A stretch of DNA of 60,980 nt, from positions 1-60,980 of the forward strand of contig JAEZCO010000072.1 in assembly GCA_023433505.1 (NCBI GenBank). The letters are read 5' to 3'. Shown one piece after another: positions 35,301 to 43,852 of this stretch. Numbering within the stretch: the first letter of the stretch is position 1; each line of letters opens with the position of its first letter. The DNA comes from Bacillota bacterium. GTDB lineage: Bacteria > Bacillota > Clostridia > Acetivibrionales > DTU013. The translations under genes and the position numbers were made by a program. The notes beneath the pieces are model-generated. The model did not search any database. It had not been told where the DNA came from and saw only the letters and a list, made by a program, of their open reading frames with translations.

Positions 35301-35988
35301 AGTAATAGGTGGTCCCTCCGCTGCATGCGGTGTCGGTGTATGTGGTATCAATACCCGAATATACCAAACTATAACCGCCGGAAGCGCTCCTTGACCGGTA
35401 AAGCTTATACCCGGCTGCCCACGAAGCGGTATTCCAGCTTAATGAAATAGAAGTGGAGGATAGCACCGACAAATGTAGCTGGGAGTCAAAAGCGATAGGG
35501 GTAAATTTGACCGCATCAGCGCGGACCGTTTTCCAATCCGTCTTAGCTTTAAGCCGTACATATTCGCCGCCACTGCCGTTAAATTGATAAGCCCCCAGCA
35601 GTTCATATCCGGAAGTACCGGAGGCAGTGTTCATTGTTTGTGTCGATTGAACACCCTGATGGAATACTGTCACTTCTGCATTCGGATCATTGGTCGAGTG
35701 CACAACTTTGCTTATGTATACTTTGTATTCACCTGCTGTCAGGGCAGGGGGCATCCAGGTTGCATATGACCCCTTTGCCGTATTGATATAACGGTGACTG
35801 GCTCCTACCTGCCCAAGGCTTGTCGTGCTGGTTGCCCAGGCAGAGGCGGCTGCGTATTCACTGTATCCCGGATCTCCATTGTCCATGACGACGCCCCCGG
35901 TCCCAGCATTGCCTTTGACCGGCACACTTACGAGCAGACCTAAACAAACAGACAAAACAAGCGCTACTGAGATTACTTTTTTCAGCAT
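32392..35988 (-). CDS. Secreted multidomain GH16 endo-beta-glucanase-like enzyme, apparently C-terminally truncated
   Basis: 1198 residues. Signal peptide 1-28; golvesin-like carbohydrate-binding domain about 33-165; fibronectin III 168-253 and 362-447; discoidin (F5/8C) 452-597; small beta domain 610-697; GH16 catalytic domain about 705-925 with E811-I-D-G-F-E816 (nucleophile Glu811, acid/base Glu816) and SDEFN at its start; second golvesin-like domain 930-1090; fibronectin III 1092-1178; then a Pro/Thr linker ending at 1198. GH16 enzymes cut beta-1,3/1,4-glucans or galactans outside the cell. A linker at the very end implies loss of a further domain, and the gene ends exactly at the integrase fragment. 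Last gene of the promoter at 38072-38137. Confidence 0.88.
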   Translation of the reverse strand: MLKKVISVALVLSVCLGLLVSVPVKGNAGTGGVVMDNGDPGYSEYAAASAWATSTTSLGQVGASHRYINTAKGSYATWMPPALTAGEYKVYISKVVHSTNDPNAEVTVFHQGVQSTQTMNTASGTSGYELLGAYQFNGSGGEYVRLKAKTDWKTVRADAVKFTPIAFDSQLHLSVLSSTSISLSWNTASWAAGYKLYRSRSASGGYSLVYSGIDTTYTDTACSGGTTYYYKVSANDSEVESSQYGPVNATTMAPPLYIKFAEDMAVNEDSFTITASVYGNNLGELAGKNVTFSAYGNGTKLFVSPESLVLGGTPDRVENGINYFDIPVFVSKSSEFGDVAYEITGVAYGQTAVRQFQCKNIPGTPMGLEPAFTSNAEIQMLWNGSNGADSYKLYRALGPDGPYVSVYAGTESIYTDTSVQANLTYYYKIAGVNPAGESSLSAPIAGTARNSLTLNMPAAASQYYVKTPPQSALDGESKTVWRNLSLDANKFLWLEVDLGRRTSFDKAVMKMFKNEIYANYKIQYSDDGVNWKDAFVKSTPPDTRQGQEFDPISNMTVNTCLEVADFNEVTARYVRFYAEKNRIKVWGGLYSFDVYGSGAGLPWQYDGDYERLSNITITGSSLDFHPLTGDYTVQMLQCGTLNIQKACDGQKVYIDGVEAVSKEIDPDSFVEGGRTVTVRAVSADGTKSMDYVLDLLTSPLDDSQFQLSWSDEFNEATVDTDKWDYRDLPRFEGNNRRENISVSDGMMHIALKKETTVGKDGNTYQYSCGGLISKMGLGYGYYETRAKLWGYSGFHSSFWIYGANEIPPVLEIDGFEVDSQEPDIYVPTASHYYYPEQYSTGPMYYHDVDTSDGYHTYGFEWTPDRVKFFVDGKMIGFRLRPGPSLPQNLWLTSLAMKVGATPINDSRLPGEVTFDYVRYYAKAYDGVKVPDGAIVVGPSGSGYTESGNWGYDYNSYPYTVSPLTYGAHSGADLQGYENGGSKRATRATRNAGDSVTWTPDITDAGKYEVAVWNPGISLNTADRVKYTIHQGNQSTDVYIGSMYAGQKFVSLGQYNFTAGTNGNLTLTAIDDRSSAFNTVYTRADAAIFIKIPDAPQNLRADTAESGNIRLNWDEVQHSTKYNVYKRSVDDGTWSRIGTVTGCNYYDTGSMASVTASSFKVSAVNEWVESDMSAQLDVPALPSAPKPTPTPATSPTPDH

Positions 35989-36000
35989 ACTTTCACTCCT

Positions 36001-37035
36001 TTAACTCCTAGTAATTGAGGGACTTTCTCTCAATAAGGGGATATGCACATTAAAAGAACAATCTCTTTCCGCGTCCGCAGCGACAGCACAGAACAGCACC
36101 GCAGGCACACCGTTATCAAGCCACAACTGAGGCCTTTCAAGAGCTTCTACCGGTTCCACCGTCCCGTCCTCCCAGCAAATCTCCCGTTTGAAGGCAAAAG
36201 GATTCAAGGAGGCCTCCCAGTGCATGCCGTCAATGGACTCAAATAACGCAATAGTGGCTTTCCCACGGCCTGTAAAGTATCCTTGAAAATCTTTTACCAA
36301 TGCATAGAACCTGTCATTCTGCACCCAAATGTATGGATCTTCAACCGACCATTCATTTGCAGGGTTAATCATGATGGGCGCAGCTTGTTTTACAAATGGC
36401 CCCAGCGGATGTTTCGCCACAGCTACTCCACAGATTACCGCACCCCCTTTGGGCTTCGGACCGTCGCCGACAGCCTTGTACACCATATATATCCGGCCGT
36501 CCGGCCCCTGAGCCGCCGTAGGATTACTGGTCATCAAATGATCAAAGGATCCGGGAGTAACGTCAATACACGGCTTATCGGCTTTGTACCAGGGACCCGC
36601 CGGATGATCTGCCACAGCCACACCGACACGCTGGTTATTCCTGTATTCCCACCAATCGGGGTCCTGCATGGAAGGCTTTCCCCCAAACACGCTCTTTCCC
36701 TTTGTCCCCATATAGTACATGTAATACTTGCTTCCGATTTTTAATACTGTGGGGTTGTGAACGGTACAAGCATCCCATCTTTCCCCACCGCTTCCCTTCA
36801 GCGCAATTCCCGCATATTGGTATGGGCCTAACGGATGGTCGGAAACCGCATACGCAACCTCCGAATGTGTCACCCACGCAAAATGGCCCAATGCTTTGGG
36901 CCAACGCGAATAAAAGAGATAGTAACGATGTTGCTCTCCCTCCACCATACTTCCGCACCAGACATGGAAGCCATTTTGTTTGAATACCGCTGTTCTCGGC
37001 ACCGGCAGCATTAATTCATTAAAATTCAACGCCAA
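36001..37035 (-). CDS. GH43-like five-bladed propeller glycoside hydrolase
   Basis: About 344 residues with TTG as start (37035), chosen because GGAGGGAGG lies 7 bases before it; a GTG at 37053 overlaps that site. Blade motifs include VAYAVSDHPLGPYQYAG, RVGVAVADHPAGPWYKAD and GVAVAKHPLGPFVKQ, the repeat style of GH43-type enzymes. NPTVLKIGSKYYMYYMG and SVEDPYIWVQNDRFYALVKD carry candidate acidic residues. No signal peptide, so it trims imported oligosaccharide. Family assignment within the GH43/62/117/130 group is uncertain. It is 12 bases from the GH16 gene and co-transcribed. Confidence 0.78.
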   Translation of the reverse strand: MALNFNELMLPVPRTAVFKQNGFHVWCGSMVEGEQHRYYLFYSRWPKALGHFAWVTHSEVAYAVSDHPLGPYQYAGIALKGSGGERWDACTVHNPTVLKIGSKYYMYYMGTKGKSVFGGKPSMQDPDWWEYRNNQRVGVAVADHPAGPWYKADKPCIDVTPGSFDHLMTSNPTAAQGPDGRIYMVYKAVGDGPKPKGGAVICGVAVAKHPLGPFVKQAAPIMINPANEWSVEDPYIWVQNDRFYALVKDFQGYFTGRGKATIALFESIDGMHWEASLNPFAFKREICWEDGTVEPVEALERPQLWLDNGVPAVLFCAVAADAERDCSFNVHIPLLRESPSITRS

Positions 37036-37084
37036 TGCATCGCCTCCCTCCACTTTTTACAAGCGTTCCTTACCTGATATCCGG

Positions 37085-38008
37085 TTATTTTACAGCTTCT
37101 AAGCAAAAATCAACCATGTCGGTCACGGTGGTCTGTGCCAAACACATCCGGGTATCCGCCCCGCCATAATAAATATTTAACGTCCCATCCGGCATTTCCA
37201 CTGCACCTGACGTAAATACCACATTCGGAGTCTGGCCTGTGCATTCATAATCCTTTTCAGCCCCCAGAATAAACTCTTTAGGTGCGGCAATTACCCTGGA
37301 TGGGTCCTCAAGGTCCAATAGCATTGCTCCCAGATAATAATTGAGCGTCGAGCAGGTAGGAGCCGTAGCATGGTAAATCTCAAGCCAGCCTTCCTTCGTT
37401 TTAATAGGAATGGCTCCCGCGCCATTTTTATTCCTGTTCCAGTGATTACACTCCAGATTCAACGGCATCGACCTCCCCCAAAATTCCAGGTCGGGCGAGT
37501 AGCTGATCCACATACGCCCATTTCCGTTATAGTCCTGCGGCCTGTCCAGCCTTGCGTACATCCCGTTGATTTTTTCGGGGAACAGCACCGCATTCCGGTT
37601 TGAAGGCTGCGATAGGTACGGCAGAGGCCTGAAATTCCTAAAGTCATCCGTGGCCGCCGTACCTATGCAGCAGCCAAAGCCCTCCAGCCATGAGGCATGG
37701 CAAACGTAGTATTGATCCTCCAGCCTTGTAATGCGCATATCAAACCGGTGTGCCTTTTTAAACCTTTTCTCCGTTTCACATAACGGATAGTTGACAGGCT
37801 CCGGGTCCACTTCAAAGTGGATGCCGTCACAGCTCTCCGCTGTATAGAATTCAGTTGTACGGGCACAGTCTTCAACGCGCAGAATCAGTAGCGCCTTGCC
37901 GCCAAACCATGCAGCCCCCGCATTCATAACACTATAGCATCGGAAAGGCATGTTCTCCGGCGTAATTATCGGATTGCCTTCATATCTTTTCAAAGGATAT
38001 TTATTCAT
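37085..38008 (-). CDS. GH130-like beta-glycoside phosphorylase or hydrolase
   Basis: 307 residues from MNKYPLKRYEGNP; GGAAG 10 bases upstream decides this start over longer frames. Family blocks: GNPIITPENMPFRCYSVMNA, LLILRVEDCARTTEF, FDMRITRLED (the conserved catalytic Asp region), RNAVLFPEKINGMYARLDRP, and DGTLNIYYGGADT at the end. Most members use phosphate to split beta-mannosides, others hydrolyse them; phosphate-binding residues were not checked. It is cytoplasmic and first in the operon GH130-GH43-GH16. Confidence 0.88.
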   Translation of the reverse strand: MNKYPLKRYEGNPIITPENMPFRCYSVMNAGAAWFGGKALLILRVEDCARTTEFYTAESCDGIHFEVDPEPVNYPLCETEKRFKKAHRFDMRITRLEDQYYVCHASWLEGFGCCIGTAATDDFRNFRPLPYLSQPSNRNAVLFPEKINGMYARLDRPQDYNGNGRMWISYSPDLEFWGRSMPLNLECNHWNRNKNGAGAIPIKTKEGWLEIYHATAPTCSTLNYYLGAMLLDLEDPSRVIAAPKEFILGAEKDYECTGQTPNVVFTSGAVEMPDGTLNIYYGGADTRMCLAQTTVTDMVDFCLEAVK

Positions 38009-38071
38009 GCGTTTTATTCTTCTTCCCATTTTTGATTTCGAAGCAAACAGGTACAATTCTCTCTTATGACC

Positions 38072-38137
38072 ATTATAAAATGTTTGGTGCAGATTAAAAA
38101 TTACACTGGTTATACATATTTAGGCTCTTTTAATACT
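38072..38137 (-). promoter_or_regulatory. Promoter and operator of the glycosidase operon (second operator type)
   Basis: On the minus strand a TATAAT at 38077-38072 is preceded by AGTATTAAAAGAGC (38137-38124), ATATGTA and CAGTGT, all at the same offsets as in the promoter at 47677-47742; TATAAT begins 60 bases from the first A in both. Related half-sites beginning GTA lie 21 bases apart. No -35 box is visible, so activation by the local AraC-type regulator (43853-45463) is likely. Confidence 0.72.
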
Positions 38138-38152
38138 TGTTTAAGAAAGTTC

Positions 38153-38196
38153 AAAAAACGCCATGACACGCTGTAAACCTCAGCATCAAGGCGTTT
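38153..38196 (-). terminator. Terminator of the second histidine kinase gene
   Basis: AAACGCC pairs with GGCGTTT (38156-38162 and 38190-38196) with further imperfect pairing inside, and TTTTTT follows on the minus strand. It separates the kinase gene from the glycosidase promoter. Confidence 0.75.
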
Positions 38197-38223
38197 AAAA
38201 GCTAATTGTACAGCTTCCTGCGC

Positions 38224-40032
38224 TTATTTTATTTTTGGTATCACTATTCTTACCTTTGTCCCTATCCCTGCTTTGCTGTAAATGGTAACCCCATATTCTT
38301 CACCGAAAATCAGCTTTATTCTTTGGTTCACATTTTTCAAGCCGAGGTTATGGTCTTCCTTAATATAGTTGCTTGTCAGATCCCGGTTGATGTCCCTGAC
38401 AGTCTCCTCCTCCATTCCAACGCCGTTATCCTCCACTTCCAGGACAAGTAACTCTTCCTGTATAAAGCCCTTGACGTGCACACAACCAATCCCCTTTTTC
38501 TTTATGCCGTGCAACAACGCGTTTTCAAGGACAGGCTGCAGCATTATCTTCAGGACCATCAACTCCATCAGTTCTTCCGGAACCTCCCAGCGGACTTCGA
38601 ACATGTTCTCAAACCGGACCTTTTCAATGGCGACATACTCTCCCGTATGCCTGATTTCGTGCTTGAGCATGATTAAATGGTCCTGAGTTTCCAGACTCAA
38701 CCTTAACAGATTCGCCAGATTGGTGATCATCCCTGAAACCTCATTTTCTCCATTGGTAAGGTCTATTGCCTTCCACCGGATGGTCCCGAGCGTATTATAA
38801 AGAAAATGGGGATTGATTTGCGACTGCAGGGCAATAGATTGTGCTTTCTTCAACATTGTCAGGTAATCTGCAAGGCTGAGCTCCATATTCTTCCGGTTGA
38901 CGTTGAAATCAATGAGCCGGGAGAGAATAAATTTAAGCTCGTTATAGCCTTTTCTGGGAAGGCTTGAAGACAGGCCGGCAATCTGTTCCGGGTGATTGAT
39001 GATCGTAATTATATCTCCGAAGGGCTTATAAACACTAAGAGAAATCAGGAAAGCCAGAATAAAGGATAGGAAAATTCCACTGAGTGCCGAATACAGGATG
39101 ATACTCCTTAAATATCTGGCTTTTTCAACCTTGCCGATGGAAACTACCGTCATATAGCGGTATTCCGACTTAGTGGAACTTATGATGGAAACAAGTATCT
39201 TATCCTTTTTGTAGCTGATAACGTCAGATACGTCCTTCCCTGGTTCAAAACCGCTCAAGGCCGGTATTTGTTGAATTGTCTGCCCGGTCAGTGCCGTATT
39301 TTTGTTAAAAATGATCCGGTTGCTTGGGTCCAGAATGTAGACATTTTCCACATTATTTTCCACGTCTTTTTCGAATACATCCCCCAGAAACTGCTCAAAC
39401 TTGGTCAGATCAATATTGATTGCCGCCGCCCCCAGGTATTCTGCTCCTGTTTGGGGAAGAGCATATACACAGGTGAGAAAGCTTTTGGTTTTATTCGCCC
39501 CTATCAATGCACGCCGGTAATACAGCTTGTTCATATAACCTTCATTTTTAAAATGCTTGATCCACTCATTATCTTCGAAATCATCCGTAGGCAAATATGC
39601 GCCTTCTACCGATGATATGACCCGGTTGTTCAGCATGGAGTACAGGTAAATGGAATCAAGGTTCTCTGTCAATGAATTGATAAGCAGCCTGCTGGTGTTG
39701 TTGATACTGACAATATTTTCATAACTGCGAAGACCGCTCATGTCGATTGCCAGAAAGGAGCCTAGATCCTTGTCGGCAGATAGCTTTATAATCGTCCTGT
39801 CAATATCCGCCAGCACCATATCCACCGTATCCCTGATTTTAAACAGGGACCTTTCATATGCATAGATCAAATCCTTCTCAACGCTTGTTCCATAGAAATA
39901 ATATATTACGCTGCTGATAGCCGATAAGGGTAATACAATAATTATGAAAATTAAAAGGAAGTATTTAAGAAAAATACTTTTTTGTTTATAGGTAGAAATG
40001 AGATTCCAAACACTTACAGCCCTCTTCTTCAT
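38224..40032 (-). CDS. Sensor histidine kinase (YesM type)
   Basis: 602 residues, usual size. Membrane segment 1 about 22-46, outside sensor domain about 47-310 (dCache-like), segment 2 about 313-336, then a HAMP-like region. Phosphoacceptor His409 lies in QSQINPHFLYNTLGTIRWKA; N-box VLENALLHGI and G-box VEDNGVGM follow. It lies on the inner membrane and pairs with the regulator at 43853-45463, although the ABC genes lie between them. It probably senses an oligosaccharide released by the GH16 enzyme. Confidence 0.92.
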   Translation of the reverse strand: MKKRAVSVWNLISTYKQKSIFLKYFLLIFIIIVLPLSAISSVIYYFYGTSVEKDLIYAYERSLFKIRDTVDMVLADIDRTIIKLSADKDLGSFLAIDMSGLRSYENIVSINNTSRLLINSLTENLDSIYLYSMLNNRVISSVEGAYLPTDDFEDNEWIKHFKNEGYMNKLYYRRALIGANKTKSFLTCVYALPQTGAEYLGAAAINIDLTKFEQFLGDVFEKDVENNVENVYILDPSNRIIFNKNTALTGQTIQQIPALSGFEPGKDVSDVISYKKDKILVSIISSTKSEYRYMTVVSIGKVEKARYLRSIILYSALSGIFLSFILAFLISLSVYKPFGDIITIINHPEQIAGLSSSLPRKGYNELKFILSRLIDFNVNRKNMELSLADYLTMLKKAQSIALQSQINPHFLYNTLGTIRWKAIDLTNGENEVSGMITNLANLLRLSLETQDHLIMLKHEIRHTGEYVAIEKVRFENMFEVRWEVPEELMELMVLKIMLQPVLENALLHGIKKKGIGCVHVKGFIQEELLVLEVEDNGVGMEEETVRDINRDLTSNYIKEDHNLGLKNVNQRIKLIFGEEYGVTIYSKAGIGTKVRIVIPKIK

Positions 40033-40104
40033 TTGTTATCAGCCTCTCGTGGAATACCTGAATGCCTTCTTTTATTATAAGCCTGGTTCAGAACGTCTAC
40101 AATA

Positions 40105-40157
40105 GAAAAATGGCACAGCCCCTTATGACAAAAATGGATTTGTTCATAAGGAGCTGT
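40105..40157 (-). terminator. Terminator of the second ABC operon
   Basis: A 14-bp nearly perfect stem ACAGCCCCTTATGA with TCATAAGGAGCTGT (40115-40128 and 40144-40157), followed on the minus strand by GCCATTTTTC. It ends transcription after the binding-protein gene at 40177. Confidence 0.75.
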
Positions 40158-40176
40158 ATCACCCTCTTACCTATCT

Positions 40177-41802
40177 TTACTTGTTGTTCGCCTTGATGTA
40201 GTCGTTCATTTCTTTAACATACGCTTCCCCGCCGTTTTCATACCATCCTGCGATAGCTTCATCATATGCACCGGAGGGAGCTTGCCCAAGAATAATATTT
40301 GCAATGGTTTCACTCATTCTCTTTTTGTAATCGATAAATTTCGGGTCCAGGGCAGCCTTGGGCACATAGCCCATATCCAGTGAAATGACAGCATTGTCAA
40401 CTGCTGTTTTCAGCCAGCCTTCCACTCTGGGTTTAAAGGTTTCGTCCAGTGTAAGAGAAAGGAATACATTGACGTCCTTTGCTCTTCTGATCAACGGCCA
40501 CCATGCTATTCCATGGCCAGGGTCCGGATTTTTGTACTCCTCCGTGGGTATCCTTTTTCCGTCCGCCAAGGTAAAGCCTATACCTTCTCCGCCATACAGA
40601 CTGTAATCAGCATAGAATTCGTCCGACAGCATATAATCAAAGGCTTCAATAACCCTATCGGGCTTTTTGCTTGAGCGGGTAACGGCAAATCCCCCCCAGG
40701 CCCCGCTTGAATAAGTCAGTCCTGTTACTTTGCCTGCCTCGGGATTGATGATTCCGCTGATCCAGATCAGATCACCCTCCGGATTTACCTTCTTGATCAG
40801 GTCCAGATCGGGTTTCACGTGTCCCGGGAATCTGGCCCTTACGCCGTACTTTCCTTTTACGAAATTATCATGGGCCTGTGAATCCTTCATTACAGCCCAA
40901 TCCGGGTCGGCATACTTGTTTTGGTAGACCATGCTCAGATATTCAAGAAATTTCTTGAATTTATCCGTTTTTTTACTGAATTTGGGGTCCATATATTCAT
41001 AGTCTTCGCCGGTTGTCTTCTGCCAGCCGGTCAGGCCAAAGGCTCCACCGAGAATATCCGTATTCAGAAATGAAGAATACAGGGGTACAAAATCTCCATC
41101 CGGATTGACTGAAGTATGTAAGCCATACGTGTCATTCTTTCCGTTTCCGTCAGGATCATCCTGTGAGAAACGCTTTAAGATATCCGTAAACTGCTCCAGA
41201 GTGACAGGCTTGCCGTCCTCAACCTTAATATTCAGTTTATCCAGCCAGTCCTTTCTGACTTCAAACCCATCTCCACGCACCAAAGTCGAACGGACTATCA
41301 GGTACTTTTTGTCATCCCCTTTGTATTCAACAGCTTTCCAGGATTCCGGCAAGGTCCATTGCATCAGGTTTGGCGCATTTTGCAGGTATGGATTGATATC
41401 GATGATATTTCCATTTTCCACATTTGCCTTCAAGTTTACGTCATTGACATCGTTGAACAGTACTACATCCGGCATATCTCCTGATGCAAAGGTAATTTGC
41501 AGCTTTTCATTGTAATTTGCCGAAGGTGCCAGCGTAACCTCCATCTTTACCCCGGTTTCCTGCTCAATTTTCTTGAAGTTGGATTCACCAATCGGTGAGT
41601 TGGGTCCGGCACTGGTGTAGAGCATCTTTAAGGTATACGGTCCTTTTGCTTCCGACGCCTGGGCCGATTGCCGGGTTTCCGTGCTTTTGACACTGCTTTC
41701 AGTTTTGTCGCTGGTGTTTCCCGATGTACTGCCGCAGCCTGCCAGCAAAGAAATTGCCACAACGACTGCAGTTGACATCGAACAGATCCTTTTAAAATTC
41801 AT
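40177..41802 (-). CDS. Extracellular solute-binding lipoprotein of the second sugar ABC importer (LplA type)
   Basis: 541 residues from MNFKRICSMST; AAAGGAGG upstream decides this start over a frame beginning 13 codons earlier. Lipobox SLLAGCGSTSG marks lipidation at Cys22. Sequence blocks such as ASGDMPDVVLFNDVNDVN and DRVIEAFDYMLSDEFYADYS are typical of LplA-like proteins. The group binds oligosaccharides outside the cell. Third gene of its operon, after both permeases. It is clearly distinct from the first system's protein, so a different ligand is likely. Confidence 0.92.
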   Translation of the reverse strand: MNFKRICSMSTAVVVAISLLAGCGSTSGNTSDKTESSVKSTETRQSAQASEAKGPYTLKMLYTSAGPNSPIGESNFKKIEQETGVKMEVTLAPSANYNEKLQITFASGDMPDVVLFNDVNDVNLKANVENGNIIDINPYLQNAPNLMQWTLPESWKAVEYKGDDKKYLIVRSTLVRGDGFEVRKDWLDKLNIKVEDGKPVTLEQFTDILKRFSQDDPDGNGKNDTYGLHTSVNPDGDFVPLYSSFLNTDILGGAFGLTGWQKTTGEDYEYMDPKFSKKTDKFKKFLEYLSMVYQNKYADPDWAVMKDSQAHDNFVKGKYGVRARFPGHVKPDLDLIKKVNPEGDLIWISGIINPEAGKVTGLTYSSGAWGGFAVTRSSKKPDRVIEAFDYMLSDEFYADYSLYGGEGIGFTLADGKRIPTEEYKNPDPGHGIAWWPLIRRAKDVNVFLSLTLDETFKPRVEGWLKTAVDNAVISLDMGYVPKAALDPKFIDYKKRMSETIANIILGQAPSGAYDEAIAGWYENGGEAYVKEMNDYIKANNK

Positions 41803-41862
41803 ATAACGCTCCTCCTTTAATGTACCTTTATAATAAGGCATAACCCGCCAATATTATTTAAT

Positions 41863-42747
41863 TCAGCCTTTCACTGCCCCGATCATCACTCCCTTTACAA
41901 AAAACTTTTGTACAAAGGGATAAATAATAACGACAGGGAGTATAACCACAACCAGACAGGCATATTGAACCGACTTTGTATAGATATCCTGAGGCTTGAC
42001 CATCTCGTTTGCATATAATGCGGAACTGGCATTGGTGATAATTTCACGCAGCAGCAGCTGTACAGGCCAGTTTTTGTCCGAACGTATGAAAAGTACAGCT
42101 TTAAAATAGTCGTTCCAGTACAAAATCCCCAAAAACATGCTGATCGCCGCCAATGCCGGCTTTGATAGCGGCAGTATGATTTTGTAGTAGATATAGAATT
42201 CCGGTGCGCCATCCATCTTTGCAGCTTCAATCAAACTTTCCGGTATAGATTCGAAAAAAGATTTCATTAATATCAGATTGTAAATAGGAATTAAAGATGG
42301 AAGAATCAGGGCCCATAACGAATCATACAGTCCAATCCCTTTAATCACCAGGTATTCGGGTATAATCCCCCCTGGAAACAACATAATGATTATATAAAAG
42401 GTCATTAAGTATTTTTTCCCGCGGAGTCCCTTCCTTGACAAAGGATACGCCGTGATAGAAATCATAAACATTCCGATGAGGGTACCGGCACCTGTGATAA
42501 ACAACGTATTCAAATAGCTCCTTAGCATATTGGGGCTGGTGAAGACGTATATAAATGCGCTGAAGTCCAGATCAACCGGAAAAAACATCAGTGGGTTCAG
42601 CAGATAGGATTTATAGGAACTGACCGATATGGATATGATATTTAACAAGGGGTACAGCATTAAGACTGCTACAATACCAAGCAGCGCTAAAATAATCATG
42701 TCCAATAACTTGTCCTCATTGCGGTTACCTGCCAGTTTAGTCGCCAT
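41863..42747 (-). CDS. Carbohydrate ABC permease (LplC type), second system
   Basis: 294 residues from ATG 42747, which overlaps the stop of the previous permease gene as TAATG, so translation is coupled. Six membrane segments; EAA loop LIEAAKMDGAPEFYIYYKII; C-terminus FFVKGVMIGAVKG. It forms the membrane channel with the protein at 42747-43685. The ATPase is not encoded nearby. Confidence 0.93.
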   Translation of the reverse strand: MATKLAGNRNEDKLLDMIILALLGIVAVLMLYPLLNIISISVSSYKSYLLNPLMFFPVDLDFSAFIYVFTSPNMLRSYLNTLFITGAGTLIGMFMISITAYPLSRKGLRGKKYLMTFYIIIMLFPGGIIPEYLVIKGIGLYDSLWALILPSLIPIYNLILMKSFFESIPESLIEAAKMDGAPEFYIYYKIILPLSKPALAAISMFLGILYWNDYFKAVLFIRSDKNWPVQLLLREIITNASSALYANEMVKPQDIYTKSVQYACLVVVILPVVIIYPFVQKFFVKGVMIGAVKG

Positions 42748-43685
42748 TACCACAACCCCCCTTCTCCGTATTTCTTGGCAATCTTATTTGTTACCATTAC
42801 AAATACCAGAGCAATTACCGACTGAAACATATTAATGGCCGTAGCATAACTGAACCGTCCTGTCTGGATGCCTGTCCGGTAAACATAGGTCTGAATCACA
42901 TCTGCCACCTTATAGACCATTGGATTGTATAAGAGAAGAACCTGTTCAAAATTTACGGTTATCAGCGCACCGACCCTGAGAATCAGCAGGACTACAATTG
43001 TGGGAATCAGACTCGGAAGCGTGATATGCCATATCATTTGCAGACGCTTTGCGCCATCAATCATTGCAGATTCATACATTTCACTGTTAATAGAAGATAA
43101 TGCCGCAAGGAATATTACTGTCCCGTATCCGGCTTCCTTGTAAATACCGGATATTACAAATACTGTCCTCCACCATTCCTTTTGCTGAAGGAATGCGGTC
43201 GGCTGGCCTCCAAACAGCTTAACAGCTTCATTGACTACACCCCCATCGGGCGATAGCATTAATTGAACCATCCCTGCCAGGACTACCCACGAAATAAAAT
43301 ATGGAAGATACACTACGGTCTGGGTAAACTTTTTAAACCACAGGATTTTGACTTCATTCAGCAGCAAGGCCAAAATCAGAGGCGCCGGGAATCCCCACAC
43401 AAGGTTCAGAATACCCAGTACCAGTGTATTTTTAAATATCTCCCAAAAATCCAAGGAATCAAAGAAGATATACTTAAAATGTTTCAACCCTACCCACGGA
43501 CTTGTAAAAATACCCATTAACCCATCGCCCATCCGGTAATCCTGAAACGCTATCACATTCCAAAAGATCGGAAGATATTTCAGTATAAAAAGTATCACGA
43601 TGGAAGGGACCAGCATTACATAGAGCGCCCTGTTCCTGAAAAAATACTTCAAAAAACTTTCTTTCGTACCTTGAGCCTGAACCAT
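42747..43685 (-). CDS. Carbohydrate ABC permease (LplB type), second system
   Basis: 312 residues, six membrane segments, EAA loop MYESAMIDGAKRLQMIWHIT. FTSPWVGLKHFKYIF follows the first segment, as in other LplB-like proteins. GAGGTGGTG precedes the ATG. First gene of the operon permease-permease-binding protein. The upstream gap 43686-43852 has two AAAAAGAG repeats (AAAAAGAGTGGTACT and AAAAAGAGGGGTATT) before TATTGT or TATGAT, which may be a divergent version of the local operator. Confidence 0.93.
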   Translation of the reverse strand: MVQAQGTKESFLKYFFRNRALYVMLVPSIVILFILKYLPIFWNVIAFQDYRMGDGLMGIFTSPWVGLKHFKYIFFDSLDFWEIFKNTLVLGILNLVWGFPAPLILALLLNEVKILWFKKFTQTVVYLPYFISWVVLAGMVQLMLSPDGGVVNEAVKLFGGQPTAFLQQKEWWRTVFVISGIYKEAGYGTVIFLAALSSINSEMYESAMIDGAKRLQMIWHITLPSLIPTIVVLLILRVGALITVNFEQVLLLYNPMVYKVADVIQTYVYRTGIQTGRFSYATAINMFQSVIALVFVMVTNKIAKKYGEGGLW

Positions 43686-43852
43686 TCCTGCACCACCTCA
43701 GTTATTCTGTACATTTAAATCATACAATACCCCTCTTTTTAATTCAATGTATCTGAGATGACGCTTTTAGTACCACTCTTTTTATATATCCCGCCATATC
43801 CGTTCAAGCTTGCACAAATTTTACTTTCAGTGCACCTGCCTTTACTTTTCGT

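Noticed and set aside
43720..43810. Third copy of the island operator in front of the second ABC operon
   Set aside because: AAAAAGAG is present twice but the ATATGTA and CAGTGT parts and the spacing to a -10 box do not fit, so it is mentioned only as possible.
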